A DNA stretch of 64,000 nt from Porphyromonadaceae bacterium UBA7042 (GCA_002494015.1 DLAR01000067.1:15757-79756); one strand, 5' to 3'. Shown: positions 17,502-27,766, counted from the first letter of the stretch. Program-made: numbers and translations. The notes: generated by a model from the sequence alone, not told the origin.

Positions 17502-18593
17502 TCAAGGGTATACATTGAGAACCTTCCTCATTCCTCCGCAACAGGACTGAAGGTGTTCTATCCCATATTCCAGGTTCAGTTCTATCATGCACACCCCCTC
17601 CTCAGTTACAGCAACATCCCATGCCCATTCTTTCAGGCTTGTAAACTTCGCAGAATGCTTTTCGATTTCATGACGGATACTGTCCCAGTCAGCAATCTCG
17701 CCATCTTTAAACACATATCCGGTATCGGGATGTCTGTCTAACGTTTCCAAACCATGTTCCGAGTGGGCTAACGGAAACATTTTCCCGGTCATTTCGTCTA
17801 TTCGTACAGAGATACCGCCTTTTGCGGAATTATCCACAAAACTGTTGTTCCGCCCCATCCTCAAAACGGCTACGGCAATATACGGTTTACCGTCGCGCCA
17901 TTGCATAATTACCCTGAGGGTATTTATACACGACGGGTTGACCAAGCTTAAATCATGTCGCTGAACAAGTCTTTTCTGAATGACATAATCGGATGATCGT
18001 GGCAAAAATCCTACCAGTTCGTCAAACGTGCATTTTTTATCAGCGGTCTCCCACGCACCTGAGTCCAATTTTTTCGCAACGACAATCCCCGAACCGCCTT
18101 TGCCGTCTACAGGTTTAAGGAACACTTCCTCCCCCGGTTCAAATTCATTATCAACTGCGGAAATGCACGCGGTCATGTCGGCATTGCAGACTTTACCGTG
18201 ACATATTACCCCGAGAACTTCAGGCGTAGGGACACCTAAACGCTTGAACTCCTTATAAAGACTAAGTTTATTGCCATAAAGTCTCAGCTGTTCCCCGCTG
18301 TAGGTATCTTTATAATATTTTGTATAAAAATGGATTTTGGGAATGTAGTCAAGCAGCTGTTCGCGTGACAATGGGATGTCAAACAACCTGTACCGATAGT
18401 ACAAGTCCGGCGAAACGCCCCAGTACTTCCTAATGCTGTAAAGCTCCAAGCGGATTTCTCCTTTACTTTTTTTTGCCGCTTTTGCAGCCTTGCGTCCCAA
18501 GATATAGTCACTGTCGGTCAGACGGACTTTTAACGAAAAAATCCAATCAATACTTTTTATCCAGCGATATATTTTATTATGAGTAAAGCTCAT
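17502..18593 (-). CDS. Sugar-transfer associated ATP-grasp protein
   Basis: The 363-aa protein carries an ATP-grasp core: lysine-rich EVFLKPVDGKGGSGIVVAKK as the ATP lid, NTLRVIMQWRDGKPYIAVAV, GGISVRIDE and the metal-binding VCMIELNLEYGIEHLQ near the end. This resembles the sugar-transfer-associated ATP-grasp family (PF14397) found in polysaccharide clusters, where it is thought to ligate an amino acid or similar group to a sugar. ATG at 18593 overlaps the previous gene's TGA by one base (TGATG); GTG at 18596 is an alternative. Substrate unknown. Confidence 0.83.
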   Translation of the reverse strand: MSFTHNKIYRWIKSIDWIFSLKVRLTDSDYILGRKAAKAAKKSKGEIRLELYSIRKYWGVSPDLYYRYRLFDIPLSREQLLDYIPKIHFYTKYYKDTYSGEQLRLYGNKLSLYKEFKRLGVPTPEVLGVICHGKVCNADMTACISAVDNEFEPGEEVFLKPVDGKGGSGIVVAKKLDSGAWETADKKCTFDELVGFLPRSSDYVIQKRLVQRHDLSLVNPSCINTLRVIMQWRDGKPYIAVAVLRMGRNNSFVDNSAKGGISVRIDEMTGKMFPLAHSEHGLETLDRHPDTGYVFKDGEIADWDSIRHEIEKHSAKFTSLKEWAWDVAVTEEGVCMIELNLEYGIEHLQSCCGGMRKVLNVYP

Positions 18594-19624
18594 CACTTCA
18601 AAATTTCGTTTATTAGATTCTCGGATACAACTTTTTTATAGTCAAAACATGCTGCCTTTATCTGACACTGACTGAAATGTTTATCCAACGAATCTCTGTG
18701 TATTAAAATATCCCGGAATATCCGTTCAAAATCCCCCTGATCGTTAGCCTTGCACAGAAAACCGGTTTCCGAATCAATCAGTTCGCCGTTAAAATTCCAA
18801 TCGCTCGCAAGAACCGGGACTCCGGCAATATATGAGTCAACGATTACCCCCGGGAAACCTTCCCCTTCCCAGTAGGTCGGGAACAGCGTGAGGTGGTATC
18901 GGGCAAGAGTCTGATATCCGTCTGGCGCGAAAAAATCAAGCACGCCTTTGTACGAAACATTTTCAAACTTGGCAATTTCAGACAAGAATTCGTCTCGGTA
19001 ATCAGTCGCAACCACCCCATAGAAATCAACGGTAAAGTTCAAACCCGAATCACGAAGGTTTCGACAGGTCTCAAGAATGATATTTACCCCTTTTGACGGC
19101 GTGATACGCGAAAAGAACACACAACGCAGCACATCATCGCTGCCTATATGTTTTTCAGAAATATCGGGTATTAGCGACACATCTTTGAAATTAGGCACCA
19201 CTCTGATTCCATCGATTCCCAACTCATTTAATTCCGAGAGCATTTTTTTGCCTTCGACAAGAATTGCGGCAAATCTGTCAAAATCGTCTACATTGTATGG
19301 GCCCTTGGTTATACGTTTATACAGGTTGCCACCTATGACCCAGTACACATATTTGCGCCGGGGCCAAAGCCTTGAAATGATTTTAAAAAAAGGCCGAATG
19401 TTGGCAAAACATGTCGAAAATATAATCGAGACGTTAGGACTTGCCGCCACTTTAAAAGGCATCGACAAAATTTTGAATGGATTACGACGCGCCCCCGCTG
19501 TATCAACCGTGACAACATTCCAACCAAGGTTACGCAATTGCCTGACTATAAACTTGTTTTTAGTAAGTTCACCGCCGAATTCATTTTCGCGTCCCAATCC
19601 TCCTATAAATATGACCTTTTTCAT
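18593..19624 (-). CDS. Glycosyltransferase (GT4-like)
   Basis: The 343-aa protein opens with the GT-B acceptor-domain strand KKVIFIGGLGRENEFGGELTKNKFIVRQL, a glycine-rich loop typical of GT4. The C-terminal half has CVFFSRITPSKGVNIILETC and FPTYWEGEGFPGVIVDSYIAGVPVLAS, which contains the E-x7-E-like nucleotide-sugar motif. No membrane segment is evident. It is sandwiched between the CapK-like gene (2 bases upstream) and the ATP-grasp gene (overlap), so the three are translated together and probably decorate the same polysaccharide. Sugar specificity unknown. Confidence 0.88.
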   Translation of the reverse strand: MKKVIFIGGLGRENEFGGELTKNKFIVRQLRNLGWNVVTVDTAGARRNPFKILSMPFKVAASPNVSIIFSTCFANIRPFFKIISRLWPRRKYVYWVIGGNLYKRITKGPYNVDDFDRFAAILVEGKKMLSELNELGIDGIRVVPNFKDVSLIPDISEKHIGSDDVLRCVFFSRITPSKGVNIILETCRNLRDSGLNFTVDFYGVVATDYRDEFLSEIAKFENVSYKGVLDFFAPDGYQTLARYHLTLFPTYWEGEGFPGVIVDSYIAGVPVLASDWNFNGELIDSETGFLCKANDQGDFERIFRDILIHRDSLDKHFSQCQIKAACFDYKKVVSENLINEILK

Positions 19625-19626
19625 TT

Positions 19627-20973
19627 TTACTGCCTGTTAAAGTTGCAATTATTTATGACGGTCAGTGTTTTTCCGTTAGGTTCAGAAACGAGCGAGTCGA
19701 CATAGTTCAATGAAACAAACTCTGTTCCGCCCATGGCATGACCATAATGCTGTATCATGAAAGCTTCATCGACATCGGTGAAGTTTGCGCCTTTAATGAC
19801 GTTAACCACCATGTAGCCCGGTTTGTGCTGGACATATTGGAGTCCGTCAACATGCATTACATGCTCGTCATGTATTTCAAATGCCGTGGCCGACGCCGTA
19901 GTCCCGTCATGGCGGTATATCAAGTTCTTTTCGCGTCTCCCCTCAATGGAGGATACTACCCTGCGACTGCGATTCCCGATTTCTATTCTGCGGTCAGTTA
20001 CCGTTGCATAGTCCCCGGTGCGGTAACGGATCAGAGGCATCACACGGTTATAGAACGTTGTTCCGACAAGCTCGCCCGATTCACCTGCCTTTGCCGACAG
20101 ACCGTCAGCGCCAACAATTTCGGTAAAGCCGTATGCGTCCTCGATGGCATGGGTATCGGAATCCACACGTTCAATAAATATCAGTTTCTCAGTGTGGCCA
20201 TAGAACGACGAAATCTTCAATCCCATTTCATCCTCTATGAAACGTTTTTGCATGTCATTGACCCCCTCGCTTGTCAGCAACGCGAGTTTGAGAAACGAGA
20301 CATCTATCCCATAATGCTTAAATTGTTTAAGCAATTGGAATGCAGTCGAGGTGTAGGCATAAAGTGTCGTGACGCCGTTGCGTTTCAACACGTCCCGCAT
20401 TTTGCGCAAATACGATTCGTCGGTTCTGTATCCGTCAAAAATTATCTCGCGCGTAGCCGGATTGACTATGAAATCCTTGCCCTTGGGAAGTACTTTTCGC
20501 CGAATGGAAGCACGAATGCCATAATCCCATCCGGCCCTTTCCCACGCGCCGGTGACAAATGCCATTTCCGTTATGTAGCGATCGGACGGTATCAGCATGT
20601 GCAGCGGTTTCCCGGTTGTTCCGGCAGTACTCCTGACAACATGAGGGATTTTACATGCAAGCTCCGACACGAACTCTGACGCGTGTTTAGTTACTTCTTC
20701 CTTATCTATAAACCCGATTTTGTTTTCAAACTCGCTGACCGACCTTATGGACAATCCCTTGTAACGATCACGGTAATACGGAACATGCCTGATCGCATAA
20801 TTGACCATATCGACCAATTTTTCCTCAGGGTCTATATTGGGTATTGATTTTTTAAAACGAATCATGGACGGCCCAAAAGACATCGGCCCGAGACGATTCA
20901 TGTGCAAAAGGGGAAGCGTCAGCCAGTTAGGAGCGCCTGAAACCTTGTCTTTAAGAAAATCTGCTATACCCAT
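19627..20973 (-). CDS. CapK/PaaK-like adenylate-forming enzyme of a polysaccharide locus
   Basis: The 448-aa protein resembles phenylacetate-CoA ligase and capsular CapK: the AMP-binding P-loop VRSTAGTTGKPLHMLIP, then YAYTSTAFQLLKQF, SSFYGHTEKLIFIE (the acidic/aromatic motif), and RYRTGDYATV near the hinge. The usual C-terminal lid is short. In surface polysaccharide loci these proteins are thought to activate an acyl group for transfer to sugar, but direct evidence is thin. It is the first gene of the minus-strand trio. I found no clear promoter in the divergent gap with uvrA. Confidence 0.85.
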   Translation of the reverse strand: MGIADFLKDKVSGAPNWLTLPLLHMNRLGPMSFGPSMIRFKKSIPNIDPEEKLVDMVNYAIRHVPYYRDRYKGLSIRSVSEFENKIGFIDKEEVTKHASEFVSELACKIPHVVRSTAGTTGKPLHMLIPSDRYITEMAFVTGAWERAGWDYGIRASIRRKVLPKGKDFIVNPATREIIFDGYRTDESYLRKMRDVLKRNGVTTLYAYTSTAFQLLKQFKHYGIDVSFLKLALLTSEGVNDMQKRFIEDEMGLKISSFYGHTEKLIFIERVDSDTHAIEDAYGFTEIVGADGLSAKAGESGELVGTTFYNRVMPLIRYRTGDYATVTDRRIEIGNRSRRVVSSIEGRREKNLIYRHDGTTASATAFEIHDEHVMHVDGLQYVQHKPGYMVVNVIKGANFTDVDEAFMIQHYGHAMGGTEFVSLNYVDSLVSEPNGKTLTVINNCNFNRQ

Positions 20974-21112
20974 CTCATTATTATATCGGAAAGGTCGCCC
21001 AGAATTCGTCAGGCAATACCTTAATTAATTTATGATACATACTTAACGTTAATTTACACCCTATATTGTACCAATGTCATACCATTGTTAAAAAACTTTT
21101 CATAATAGGGAG

Positions 21113-21147
21113 TTGTTTCCTCGTTTCGAGGATTATTTGTACCTTTG
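21113..21147 (+). promoter_or_regulatory. uvrA promoter
   Basis: TACCTTTG at 21140-21147 is a perfect TAnnTTTG -7 box; TTG at 21113-21115 is a candidate -33 box, although the spacing (24 bases) is longer than usual. The start point would fall near 21153, about 18 bases before the ATG. Confidence 0.6.
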
Positions 21148-21170
21148 TAAGTTAATTCCAGCAGACATAA

Positions 21171-23972
21171 ATGACAGAACAGAACATAATAGTAAAGGGA
21201 GCCAAGGTCAACAACCTGAAAGACGTGACGGTAGAGATTCCGCGCAACAAGCTCGTGGTCATTACCGGCTTGTCAGGCTCGGGCAAATCGTCTTTGGCCT
21301 TTGACACACTCTATGCCGAGGGGCAACGGCGATATGTCGAAAGCCTGAGCGCATACGCACGACAGTTTCTCGGCAAAATGCCCAAACCCGAGTGTGACAT
21401 GATACTCGGCCTTCCTCCGGCCATCGCCATAGAGCAGAAAGTCAACACTCGCAATCCGCGAAGCACCGTCGGGACTTCAACCGAAATTTATGACTACCTC
21501 CGCCTGCTTTTCGGTCGCATCGGGAAGACTTTCTCGCCCGTCAGCGGCGAACAGGTGAAAAAGCACACCATCGAGGATGTGGTCAGAGCCGCTACCTCCT
21601 ATCCCGAAGGCACCCGCATCGCCCTCGCCTCTCCCATCGTGATGCCCGAAAAACGCAAGTTCCGCTCACAGCTCGACGTATATCTCAAAGCCGGATACTC
21701 TCGTGTCATCCACAACAATGAATTTGTCGAAATAGAGGACCTCCTTGCCCTCGGTGATGCTCTGCCTGAGAGCGCCGACGGCTATGACCTGCTCGTTGAC
21801 CGTCTTGCCGTGGCTCACGACGGGGATGAACTGAGCCGACTCGCCGACTCGGTTGAGACGGCATTCTTCGAAGGCCATAACGAATTGAAACTCATCGTGT
21901 GGGGCAAGGATGGAATTACAACGACAGTTTTCTCTAAACGATTCGAGGCCGACGGCATCACGTTTGACGAGCCGAGCGACATGATGTTCAACTTCAACAA
22001 CCCGGTAGGGGCATGTGAGACTTGCGGCGGTTTCGGGAAAGTACTCGGCATTGACGAGCGGCTCGTTGTCCCCAACCCCACTCTCTCGGTCTACGATGAT
22101 GCCGTTGTCGCATGGCGCGGTGACAAAATGAGCGAGTGGAAACGCGAGTTTGTCAGGCTTGCCTCCCGGTATGACTTCCCCATACACAAGCCATATCTCG
22201 ACCTCTCCGATGCCGAGCGCGACCTGCTGTGGCACGGCCCCTCGGGCAACGGACACGATTTTCCTTCCATTGACAATTTTTTCAAAATGGTCGAGGAAAA
22301 CCAATACAAGGTCCAGTACCGTGTCATGATGGCCCGCTACCGGGGCAAAACCCTCTGCCCCGTTTGCGGCGGCTCAAGGCTGAAACCGGCCGCCCGGTGG
22401 GTCAAAGTGGGAGGACGGTCAATCGGAGAACTCGTAAATATGCCGGTCGGCGACCTCCTTGACTTTTTCAATAATCTCACTCTTGACGAGAGGGACACAA
22501 AAATCGCATCGCGGCTTATGACTGAAATCCGCAACCGCATTTCGTATCTTGTCGAGGTCGGCCTTTCCTATCTGACTCTTGACCGGTTGTCATCAACCCT
22601 CTCGGGAGGCGAAAGTCAGCGCATCAACCTCGCCACATCTCTCGGCAGCAGCCTCGTCGGGTCTCTGTATATTCTCGACGAGCCGTCAATCGGATTGCAT
22701 TCACGCGACACGGACCGCCTCATATCCGTATTGAAAAAACTGCGCGACCTCGGCAACACCGTGGTTGTCGTCGAACATGACGAAGAAATAATGAAGGCGG
22801 CCGACTATATTATAGACGTGGGTCCCGATGCCGGGCGCAACGGCGGCCAGATTGTATTCAGCGGGACACCTGACCATCTTCCCGATTCCGACGGATATAC
22901 AGCCGGATATCTTACCGGCAAATTCTCAATTCCGGTCCCTGCGTCTCGCCGCCGCAGCCGCGACGCAATAGAAATCATCGGTGCCCGCGAGCATAACCTG
23001 AAAGATGTATCGGTCAAATTCCCGCTCGGAGTGATGACCGTCGTCACCGGTGTCAGCGGATCGGGCAAGTCGACCCTTGTGAGGGACATCCTTTACCGGG
23101 CCATGACACGTCATCTCGGTGAGGCCGGAGACGCCCCCGGCTCGTTCCGAGGTCTCCGCGGCGACCTGTCTCGAATAAAGGCTGTGGAATTTGTCGACCA
23201 AAACCCCATCGGGAAATCAACACGTTCCAATCCCGCCACATACTTGAAAGCCTACGATGAGATCCGTCGACTTTTTGCCGACCAGCAAGCATCGAAACAA
23301 ATGGGTTTCACCGCCTCGACATTTTCATTCAACAGCGAAGGTGGCCGATGCGAGGAATGCAAGGGCGAAGGCACTATCACCATCGAGATGCAATTTATGG
23401 CCGACATCACCATACCCTGCGAAACATGCCACGGCAAACGCTTCAAGAAAGAAGTCCTCGAAGTGGAATATCGCGGCAAAAACATCTATGACATCCTCGA
23501 AATGACCATAAACCAAGCCATCGAATTTTTCTCGGCAGAAGGCAGCGGGTCAATCGAGCGCAAAATAGTCAGACGCTTAAAGCCCCTACAGGATGTCGGG
23601 CTCGGCTATCTCAAAATCGGACAAAACTCATCCTCTCTCTCAGGCGGGGAAAACCAGCGCGTAAAACTCGCATCGTTCTTTGCCAACGAGAACAGCGTAC
23701 CGACAATGTTCATATTTGACGAACCTACCACCGGGTTGCACTTTCACGACATCGCGACCCTGCTGAAATCTTTTGACCGATTATTGTCTCTCGGCCACAC
23801 CGTGGTAATCATCGAGCATAATATCGACGTTATAAAGACGGCAGACCACGTCATCGACATGGGACCTGAAGGAGGCGACGGAGGCGGACAGGTCATTGTC
23901 GAAGGAACCCCTGAAGAAGTGGCCGCATGCCCGGAATCCTATACAGGACGGTTTCTTAAAGATAAACTCTAA
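21171..23972 (+). CDS. uvrA: Excinuclease ABC subunit A
   Basis: The 933-aa damage sensor of nucleotide excision repair scans DNA with UvrB. It has two ABC ATPase modules: Walker [13 protein letters not shown] (about residues 32-43) and [11 protein letters not shown] (about 627-637), signatures [12 protein letters not shown] (about 477) and [12 protein letters not shown]. Three Cys4 zinc modules are present ([26 protein letters not shown] with CETCHGKRF). Length matches the family. Its stop is 42 bases before the DUF2027-Smr gene. Confidence 0.97.
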   Translation: MTEQNIIVKGAKVNNLKDVTVEIPRNKLVVITGLSGSGKSSLAFDTLYAEGQRRYVESLSAYARQFLGKMPKPECDMILGLPPAIAIEQKVNTRNPRSTVGTSTEIYDYLRLLFGRIGKTFSPVSGEQVKKHTIEDVVRAATSYPEGTRIALASPIVMPEKRKFRSQLDVYLKAGYSRVIHNNEFVEIEDLLALGDALPESADGYDLLVDRLAVAHDGDELSRLADSVETAFFEGHNELKLIVWGKDGITTTVFSKRFEADGITFDEPSDMMFNFNNPVGACETCGGFGKVLGIDERLVVPNPTLSVYDDAVVAWRGDKMSEWKREFVRLASRYDFPIHKPYLDLSDAERDLLWHGPSGNGHDFPSIDNFFKMVEENQYKVQYRVMMARYRGKTLCPVCGGSRLKPAARWVKVGGRSIGELVNMPVGDLLDFFNNLTLDERDTKIASRLMTEIRNRISYLVEVGLSYLTLDRLSSTLSGGESQRINLATSLGSSLVGSLYILDEPSIGLHSRDTDRLISVLKKLRDLGNTVVVVEHDEEIMKAADYIIDVGPDAGRNGGQIVFSGTPDHLPDSDGYTAGYLTGKFSIPVPASRRRSRDAIEIIGAREHNLKDVSVKFPLGVMTVVTGVSGSGKSTLVRDILYRAMTRHLGEAGDAPGSFRGLRGDLSRIKAVEFVDQNPIGKSTRSNPATYLKAYDEIRRLFADQQASKQMGFTASTFSFNSEGGRCEECKGEGTITIEMQFMADITIPCETCHGKRFKKEVLEVEYRGKNIYDILEMTINQAIEFFSAEGSGSIERKIVRRLKPLQDVGLGYLKIGQNSSSLSGGENQRVKLASFFANENSVPTMFIFDEPTTGLHFHDIATLLKSFDRLLSLGHTVVIIEHNIDVIKTADHVIDMGPEGGDGGGQVIVEGTPEEVAACPESYTGRFLKDKL

Positions 23973-24014
23973 CCGCCGTAATTTAACTTTAACAATCTAA
24001 CAACCAATATATCA

Positions 24015-25082
24015 ATGGCTAAAATCGGAGACATCGTGCGCTACCTCAACTCCATCGGAGGAGGACGCATCACAAGAATAGAGAATAATATCGCTTATGT
24101 CGAGGAAGAAGACGGATTTGAAACCCCTGTTCTTCTGCGCGAATGTGTCGTTGTGGCATCAGGCGACGCGGCAGCACCCCGCAAAGCCGCTCCGGCCCCT
24201 ATGGGCACAGTCTCGCAGCCGGCTAAAAATACCACTACGCCAACTCCCGCCGCAGTCAGCGAAACCGACATGGAGGAAACTCCCGAAGGCGAAAAGCTAA
24301 ATGTGGTACTTGCCTACGAACCGGCCGAGATAAAGCATCTCAACACTACGACCCACGACGTTTACCTCGTCAATGACTCCAACTATTATCTCTACTTCGC
24401 CTATATGACCCGGGCCGACGAGGCTACAGGATGGACCACACGCTATGCCGGCATCGTCGAGCCCAACATACAGGTGTGGCTTGAAGAAATAACCACCGCC
24501 GACCTCCCGTCAATGGACCGCATTGCCGTGCAGTATATCGCCTTCAAGCAGGGCCGAGAATTCAAACTGAAATCACCCGGAGCCATCGAGACAAAACTTG
24601 ATACCTCAAAGTTTTTCAAACTGCATTGTTTCCACGACAACCCCTATTTTGAAAAGCCGGTAATCGCTGTCGACATTGTCAAGAACGACATTCCTCAGCG
24701 CGCCATGATTCTTGACTCGGGACGGCTTGAAGAAGGAATCCGCGTCAAGAAAGCAGCTGACCGTCCTGCACGCAAGCCGGTAAAAAAGCATAAAAGCGTC
24801 AACAACATAATCGAAGTCGACCTCCACATCGCCGAGCTTGTCGACTCGACACGGGGGCTGTCCAACGCCGACATGCTGAACATTCAGATTGACGAGTTCC
24901 GTCGCGTCATGGATGCCAACCTGAATAAAAAAGGTCAGAAAATAGTCTTTATTCATGGAAAGGGAGAAGGCATCCTGCGACAGGCCATCATGAAAGAGCT
25001 GAATCACCGCTACAAGGGTCATGCGGTTCAGGATGCGTCTTTTCGGGAATATGGTTTCGGAGCGACGCAGGTGACAATATAA
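24015..25082 (+). CDS. DUF2027 and Smr domain protein
   Basis: The 355-aa protein is typical of Bacteroidota. The N-terminus (MAKIGDIVRYLNSIGGGRIT) is a small SH3-like barrel, followed by a low-complexity Ala/Pro/Thr linker (about 55-90). The DUF2027 beta-sandwich spans about 95-245. A C-terminal Smr domain follows, with VDLHIAELVDS and FIHGKGEGILRQAIMKELNHRY, the DLH and HGxG motifs of Smr nucleases. Smr domains cut nucleic acids in MutS2 and ribosome-rescue proteins; the role of this fusion is unknown. A MutS2, also with an Smr domain, lies at 61.5 kb. Confidence 0.88.
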   Translation: MAKIGDIVRYLNSIGGGRITRIENNIAYVEEEDGFETPVLLRECVVVASGDAAAPRKAAPAPMGTVSQPAKNTTTPTPAAVSETDMEETPEGEKLNVVLAYEPAEIKHLNTTTHDVYLVNDSNYYLYFAYMTRADEATGWTTRYAGIVEPNIQVWLEEITTADLPSMDRIAVQYIAFKQGREFKLKSPGAIETKLDTSKFFKLHCFHDNPYFEKPVIAVDIVKNDIPQRAMILDSGRLEEGIRVKKAADRPARKPVKKHKSVNNIIEVDLHIAELVDSTRGLSNADMLNIQIDEFRRVMDANLNKKGQKIVFIHGKGEGILRQAIMKELNHRYKGHAVQDASFREYGFGATQVTI

Positions 25083-25090
25083 ACGCGGAT

Positions 25091-25840
25091 ATGATACTCT
25101 ACTTTTCCGGCACAGGTAACTCACGACATGTAGCTGAAAAACTTGGCGCATTGCTTGGCGACAAAGCCGCACCGATGTTTCCCGACAAAAAACTGGCGAT
25201 GCTTGCCGATGACGACCGACTGATCTGGGTGTTTCCTATCTACTCGTGGGGAGTACCCCCGGTTGTGCGTCGCGCAATCTCTACTCTGACCATTACCGGC
25301 CGCTCAACCATTGACTGCTACATGGTTGCAACATGCGGTGACGACATCGGACATGCCAACCGAATGTGGCGGCGCGATATTTCGCGACGTGGATGGACCC
25401 CTGTCGCGACCTATTCGATACAGATGCCCAACAACTATGTGTGCATGAAAGGCTTTGATGTCGATACTCCTGAAATAGCCGCAGCCAAAATCGCGGCATC
25501 CGGGCAACGCATTGCCACGATTGCCGACCGGATTAAGAGCCGCACTGAAACCGACGATGTCGTCACAGGGTCTTGGCCGTGGATTAAAACCAGCGTCATA
25601 TATCCGTGGTTTGTCCGCAATGCCATGTCTCTGCGCAAATTCCGATGGACCAACGATTGTATTTCCTGTGGAAAGTGCGCCCACGTCTGCCCACTGCGCA
25701 ACATAACCATGCAAGGTAAACATCCTTCGTGGGGAAACAACTGTGCTTTCTGCCTTGCATGTTATCACATCTGCCCGCGTCACGCTGTCGCCTACGGCAA
25801 TGCAACTATTAACAAAGGTCAATATTTTTTTGACAAATGA
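25091..25840 (+). CDS. EFR1-type flavodoxin-ferredoxin fusion protein
   Basis: The 249-aa protein starts with a flavodoxin-like FMN-binding loop (ILYFSGTGNSRHVAE, residues 2-16). It ends with two 4Fe-4S motifs, CISCGKCAHVCP and CAFCLACYHICP (about residues 195-235). This is the EFR1 arrangement of short-chain flavodoxin and bacterial ferredoxin, an electron carrier in anaerobes; its partner enzyme is not known. It lies 8 bases after the DUF2027-Smr gene, and its TGA overlaps the ATG of the acetyltransferase by 4 bases. Confidence 0.9.
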   Translation: MILYFSGTGNSRHVAEKLGALLGDKAAPMFPDKKLAMLADDDRLIWVFPIYSWGVPPVVRRAISTLTITGRSTIDCYMVATCGDDIGHANRMWRRDISRRGWTPVATYSIQMPNNYVCMKGFDVDTPEIAAAKIAASGQRIATIADRIKSRTETDDVVTGSWPWIKTSVIYPWFVRNAMSLRKFRWTNDCISCGKCAHVCPLRNITMQGKHPSWGNNCAFCLACYHICPRHAVAYGNATINKGQYFFDK

Positions 25841-26439
25841 ATCCCGAAACAGAAAACACCCTTCAGATACTACGATCAGGCGAGTGGTGCCACTGCATTT
25901 CACCTGAAATATCCGCAATACTTTTAGATTGCGAAGAAAAATGTTTCCGACTCAACAACCTGCCGCCATCATCGGCTGACGAGCGTAGAACGATAATCAA
26001 ACGCCTGCTTGGAAAAATTGGGAATCATTTTATTATCCACTCTCCGTTTCACTGTGATTTCGGGACAAACATCACAATCGGCGAGAACTTCATAGCCAAT
26101 TTCAATCTGACCATTCTCGATGAAACTCGTGTCACGATAGGAGACAACGTGTTCATCGGGCCAAATGTCAGCATATACACCGTAACCCATGCCCTTGACA
26201 TTTCACAGCGAAATGAGGGCCTGATGCAGGCTCGTCCCGTGACAATCGGCAACAATGTGTGGGTTTGTGGAAATTGTGTAATCTTGCCGGGAGTCTCCAT
26301 AGGCGAAGGCTGCGTAATCGGAGCCGGAAGTGTTGTAACCCGCGACATTCCGCCCCACACCTTGGCCGTCGGGAACCCATGCCGTCCACTCCGCCCAATT
26401 ACTGAAGCCGACAAGATAAGCGCCACCGGAATCCGCTGA
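25837..26439 (+). CDS. Sugar O-acetyltransferase (maltose/galactoside type, left-handed beta helix)
   Basis: The 200-aa protein has an N-terminal helical Mac domain and then hexapeptide repeats beginning FGTNITIGENFIANFNLTIL and ending GVSIGEGCVIGAGSVVTRDI. The catalytic His lies in the VTHALD loop (about residue 118), as in LacA, NodL and maltose O-acetyltransferase, which move acetyl from acetyl-CoA to sugar hydroxyls. ATGA overlap with the EFR1 gene indicates translational coupling. The natural sugar is unknown; it might modify surface or free sugars. Confidence 0.9.
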   Translation: MNPETENTLQILRSGEWCHCISPEISAILLDCEEKCFRLNNLPPSSADERRTIIKRLLGKIGNHFIIHSPFHCDFGTNITIGENFIANFNLTILDETRVTIGDNVFIGPNVSIYTVTHALDISQRNEGLMQARPVTIGNNVWVCGNCVILPGVSIGEGCVIGAGSVVTRDIPPHTLAVGNPCRPLRPITEADKISATGIR

Positions 26440-26841
26440 CACGGAACTGATTACACCCTGAGCGTTGCCAAGACCCTGACCGCGAAGCCTTCCGACGCAA
26501 TATGTTCATGTATGTGACTACTCGATTGACGCAAACGGCAACGTGTTCCGCAACATCTGACCTTTTTCTCCCTCTCCTCTTTACGAGAGAGGATTAACAA
26601 ATTTTTATACGCTTTAAGCGTTGAAAATTTTAATGTAAATGTAGATAAAATCTCAGGATTTTTATCTACATTTGCGGTATCATTACAACCATAAAGAATT
26701 ACGAGCGAAATTCCTTATATTCAGGCTATCACGCGATGGTTGAGCGGTGAGTATAACTTCACTGTCTCGCCCCGCCCATTCTGTCGGCAATCTTTGGCCG
26801 GTCGATTGTATCCGTCTGAAAAAGCTATTAAAACTGTTCTT
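26440..26841. other. 400-base region without a confident gene
   Basis: After the acetyltransferase stop there are short open stretches in two plus-strand frames that could be fused by a small frameshift (DYTLSVAKTLTAKPSDAI, then VCDYSIDANGNVFRNI and a stop at about 26559). I cannot assign this protein; it may be the 3' end of a lost gene. The rest is AT-rich and holds the inverted repeat at 26637-26673 and the leader of the next gene. Confidence 0.4.
26637..26673. promoter_or_regulatory. Perfect 14-base inverted repeat overlapping a promoter-like box
   Basis: AAATGTAGATAAAA (26637-26650) pairs perfectly with TTTTATCTACATTT (26660-26673) around a 9-base spacer. The right arm contains TACATTTG, a perfect TAnnTTTG -7 box, so the repeat overlaps the probable promoter of the winged-helix regulator. 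It may be an operator or a transcript hairpin. Confidence 0.55.
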
Positions 26842-27669
26842 ATGAAGAAGTATAATAAATCTGCCAATTCCGGGTCAGCACTTCGATATGGTATGTTCAT
26901 TCCGTTGGCTTTAATGATAGCGTCGGCAATTACCTGTTGCCTGTCCTATTCAAATGCCAAACAAACAATCGCAGATGATCTTAATGATGCAATGTTTGCG
27001 TTGGCTAATGAGAATAGCGAACTATGGACACACCCCGACACTATCGCCGCTATACGCCACATGCACGAAACCACCCGTAAGCCTCTGATATATCAGGCAT
27101 ACGATGTCAAATTCAGAAACCCGTCGCTGAAAGATGAGGCTTACTTCACACTTGCATTGGTTGATACCAAGAATGTATCGCATAGAATCGGAGGGAATAA
27201 GATAGCATCTGATTCCATTATGCTTATGCCTGAATGCACTTCCGGCGGAGTTGCAATTATGGTTCAAGGTTTTGCCGACTGTTCCATGTCTTCAGTTTTC
27301 TTTGCATCGGATCAGACTTTACCGGGAATCCTTCTCATGCTTTCATTCATCTCAATGGCTGGCATGTTTGTCTGTAGAAGAAAGGAAATCGAAATCCCCG
27401 AGACAGGACTTATCGCCGTTTCCACATCTCCATCGCTTGATGGCATCAAACTCACCCCCATGCAGCGACAGCTTACCCGGATGCTTCTTGATGCACCCGG
27501 CATGAAGGTGGATAAAAGAAGCTTGTGCGAATCCCTATGGGGTAATAAGAGTAATGCCGATGAATCGCTTTACACCCTTGTCAAGCGCACAAAAAACGCA
27601 CTTGCCAAGGCTAACATGGAGATCGTATGTAACAGAGGTGACTCATACGAGCTTCGGATAAATGGCTGA
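26842..27669 (+). CDS. Membrane-anchored winged-helix transcription regulator
   Basis: ATG at 26842 (MKKYNKSANSGSALRYGM) gives 275 aa. Residues about 18-36 and 158-175 are hydrophobic membrane segments with an extracytoplasmic loop of about 120 residues between them. The cytoplasmic C-terminus (about 200-275) is an OmpR/PhoB-like winged helix: LTPMQRQLTRMLLDAPGMKV, SLCESLWGN and the recognition region DESLYTLVKRTKNALAKANMEIV. One-component membrane regulators of this kind sense signals outside the membrane and bind direct repeats. Direct repeats lie immediately downstream, before the TonB-dependent receptor gene it probably controls. Confidence 0.8.
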   Translation: MKKYNKSANSGSALRYGMFIPLALMIASAITCCLSYSNAKQTIADDLNDAMFALANENSELWTHPDTIAAIRHMHETTRKPLIYQAYDVKFRNPSLKDEAYFTLALVDTKNVSHRIGGNKIASDSIMLMPECTSGGVAIMVQGFADCSMSSVFFASDQTLPGILLMLSFISMAGMFVCRRKEIEIPETGLIAVSTSPSLDGIKLTPMQRQLTRMLLDAPGMKVDKRSLCESLWGNKSNADESLYTLVKRTKNALAKANMEIVCNRGDSYELRING

Positions 27670-27680
27670 TTTACAACTTT

Positions 27681-27713
27681 GTCAGAATTTGTCAGATAAA
27701 AGTCAGACAAATT
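27681..27713 (+). promoter_or_regulatory. Operator-like triple GTCAGA direct repeat with internal inverted repeat
   Basis: GTCAGA occurs at 27681, 27691 and 27702, spaced 10 and 11 bases, one helical turn apart. This is the arrangement OmpR-type winged-helix proteins bind. AATTTGTC (27686-27693) and GACAAATT (27706-27713), followed by TTT, also form a hairpin that could end the regulator transcript. The site sits between the winged-helix gene and the TonB-dependent receptor gene. Confidence 0.5.
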
Positions 27714-27766
27714 TTTAAGCCTTGTCGACACTTTTTCACTTGCTTTGCAGAAAAATTTCGCAAGGC

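Noticed and set aside
19738..20679. 313-codon plus-strand frame opposite the CapK-like gene
   Set aside because: The minus-strand frame encodes clear CapK/PaaK motifs over the same bases, so this is a shadow.
24606..25172. 188-codon minus-strand frame opposite the DUF2027-Smr gene
   Set aside because: The plus-strand frame has real Smr motifs; the antisense frame has none.
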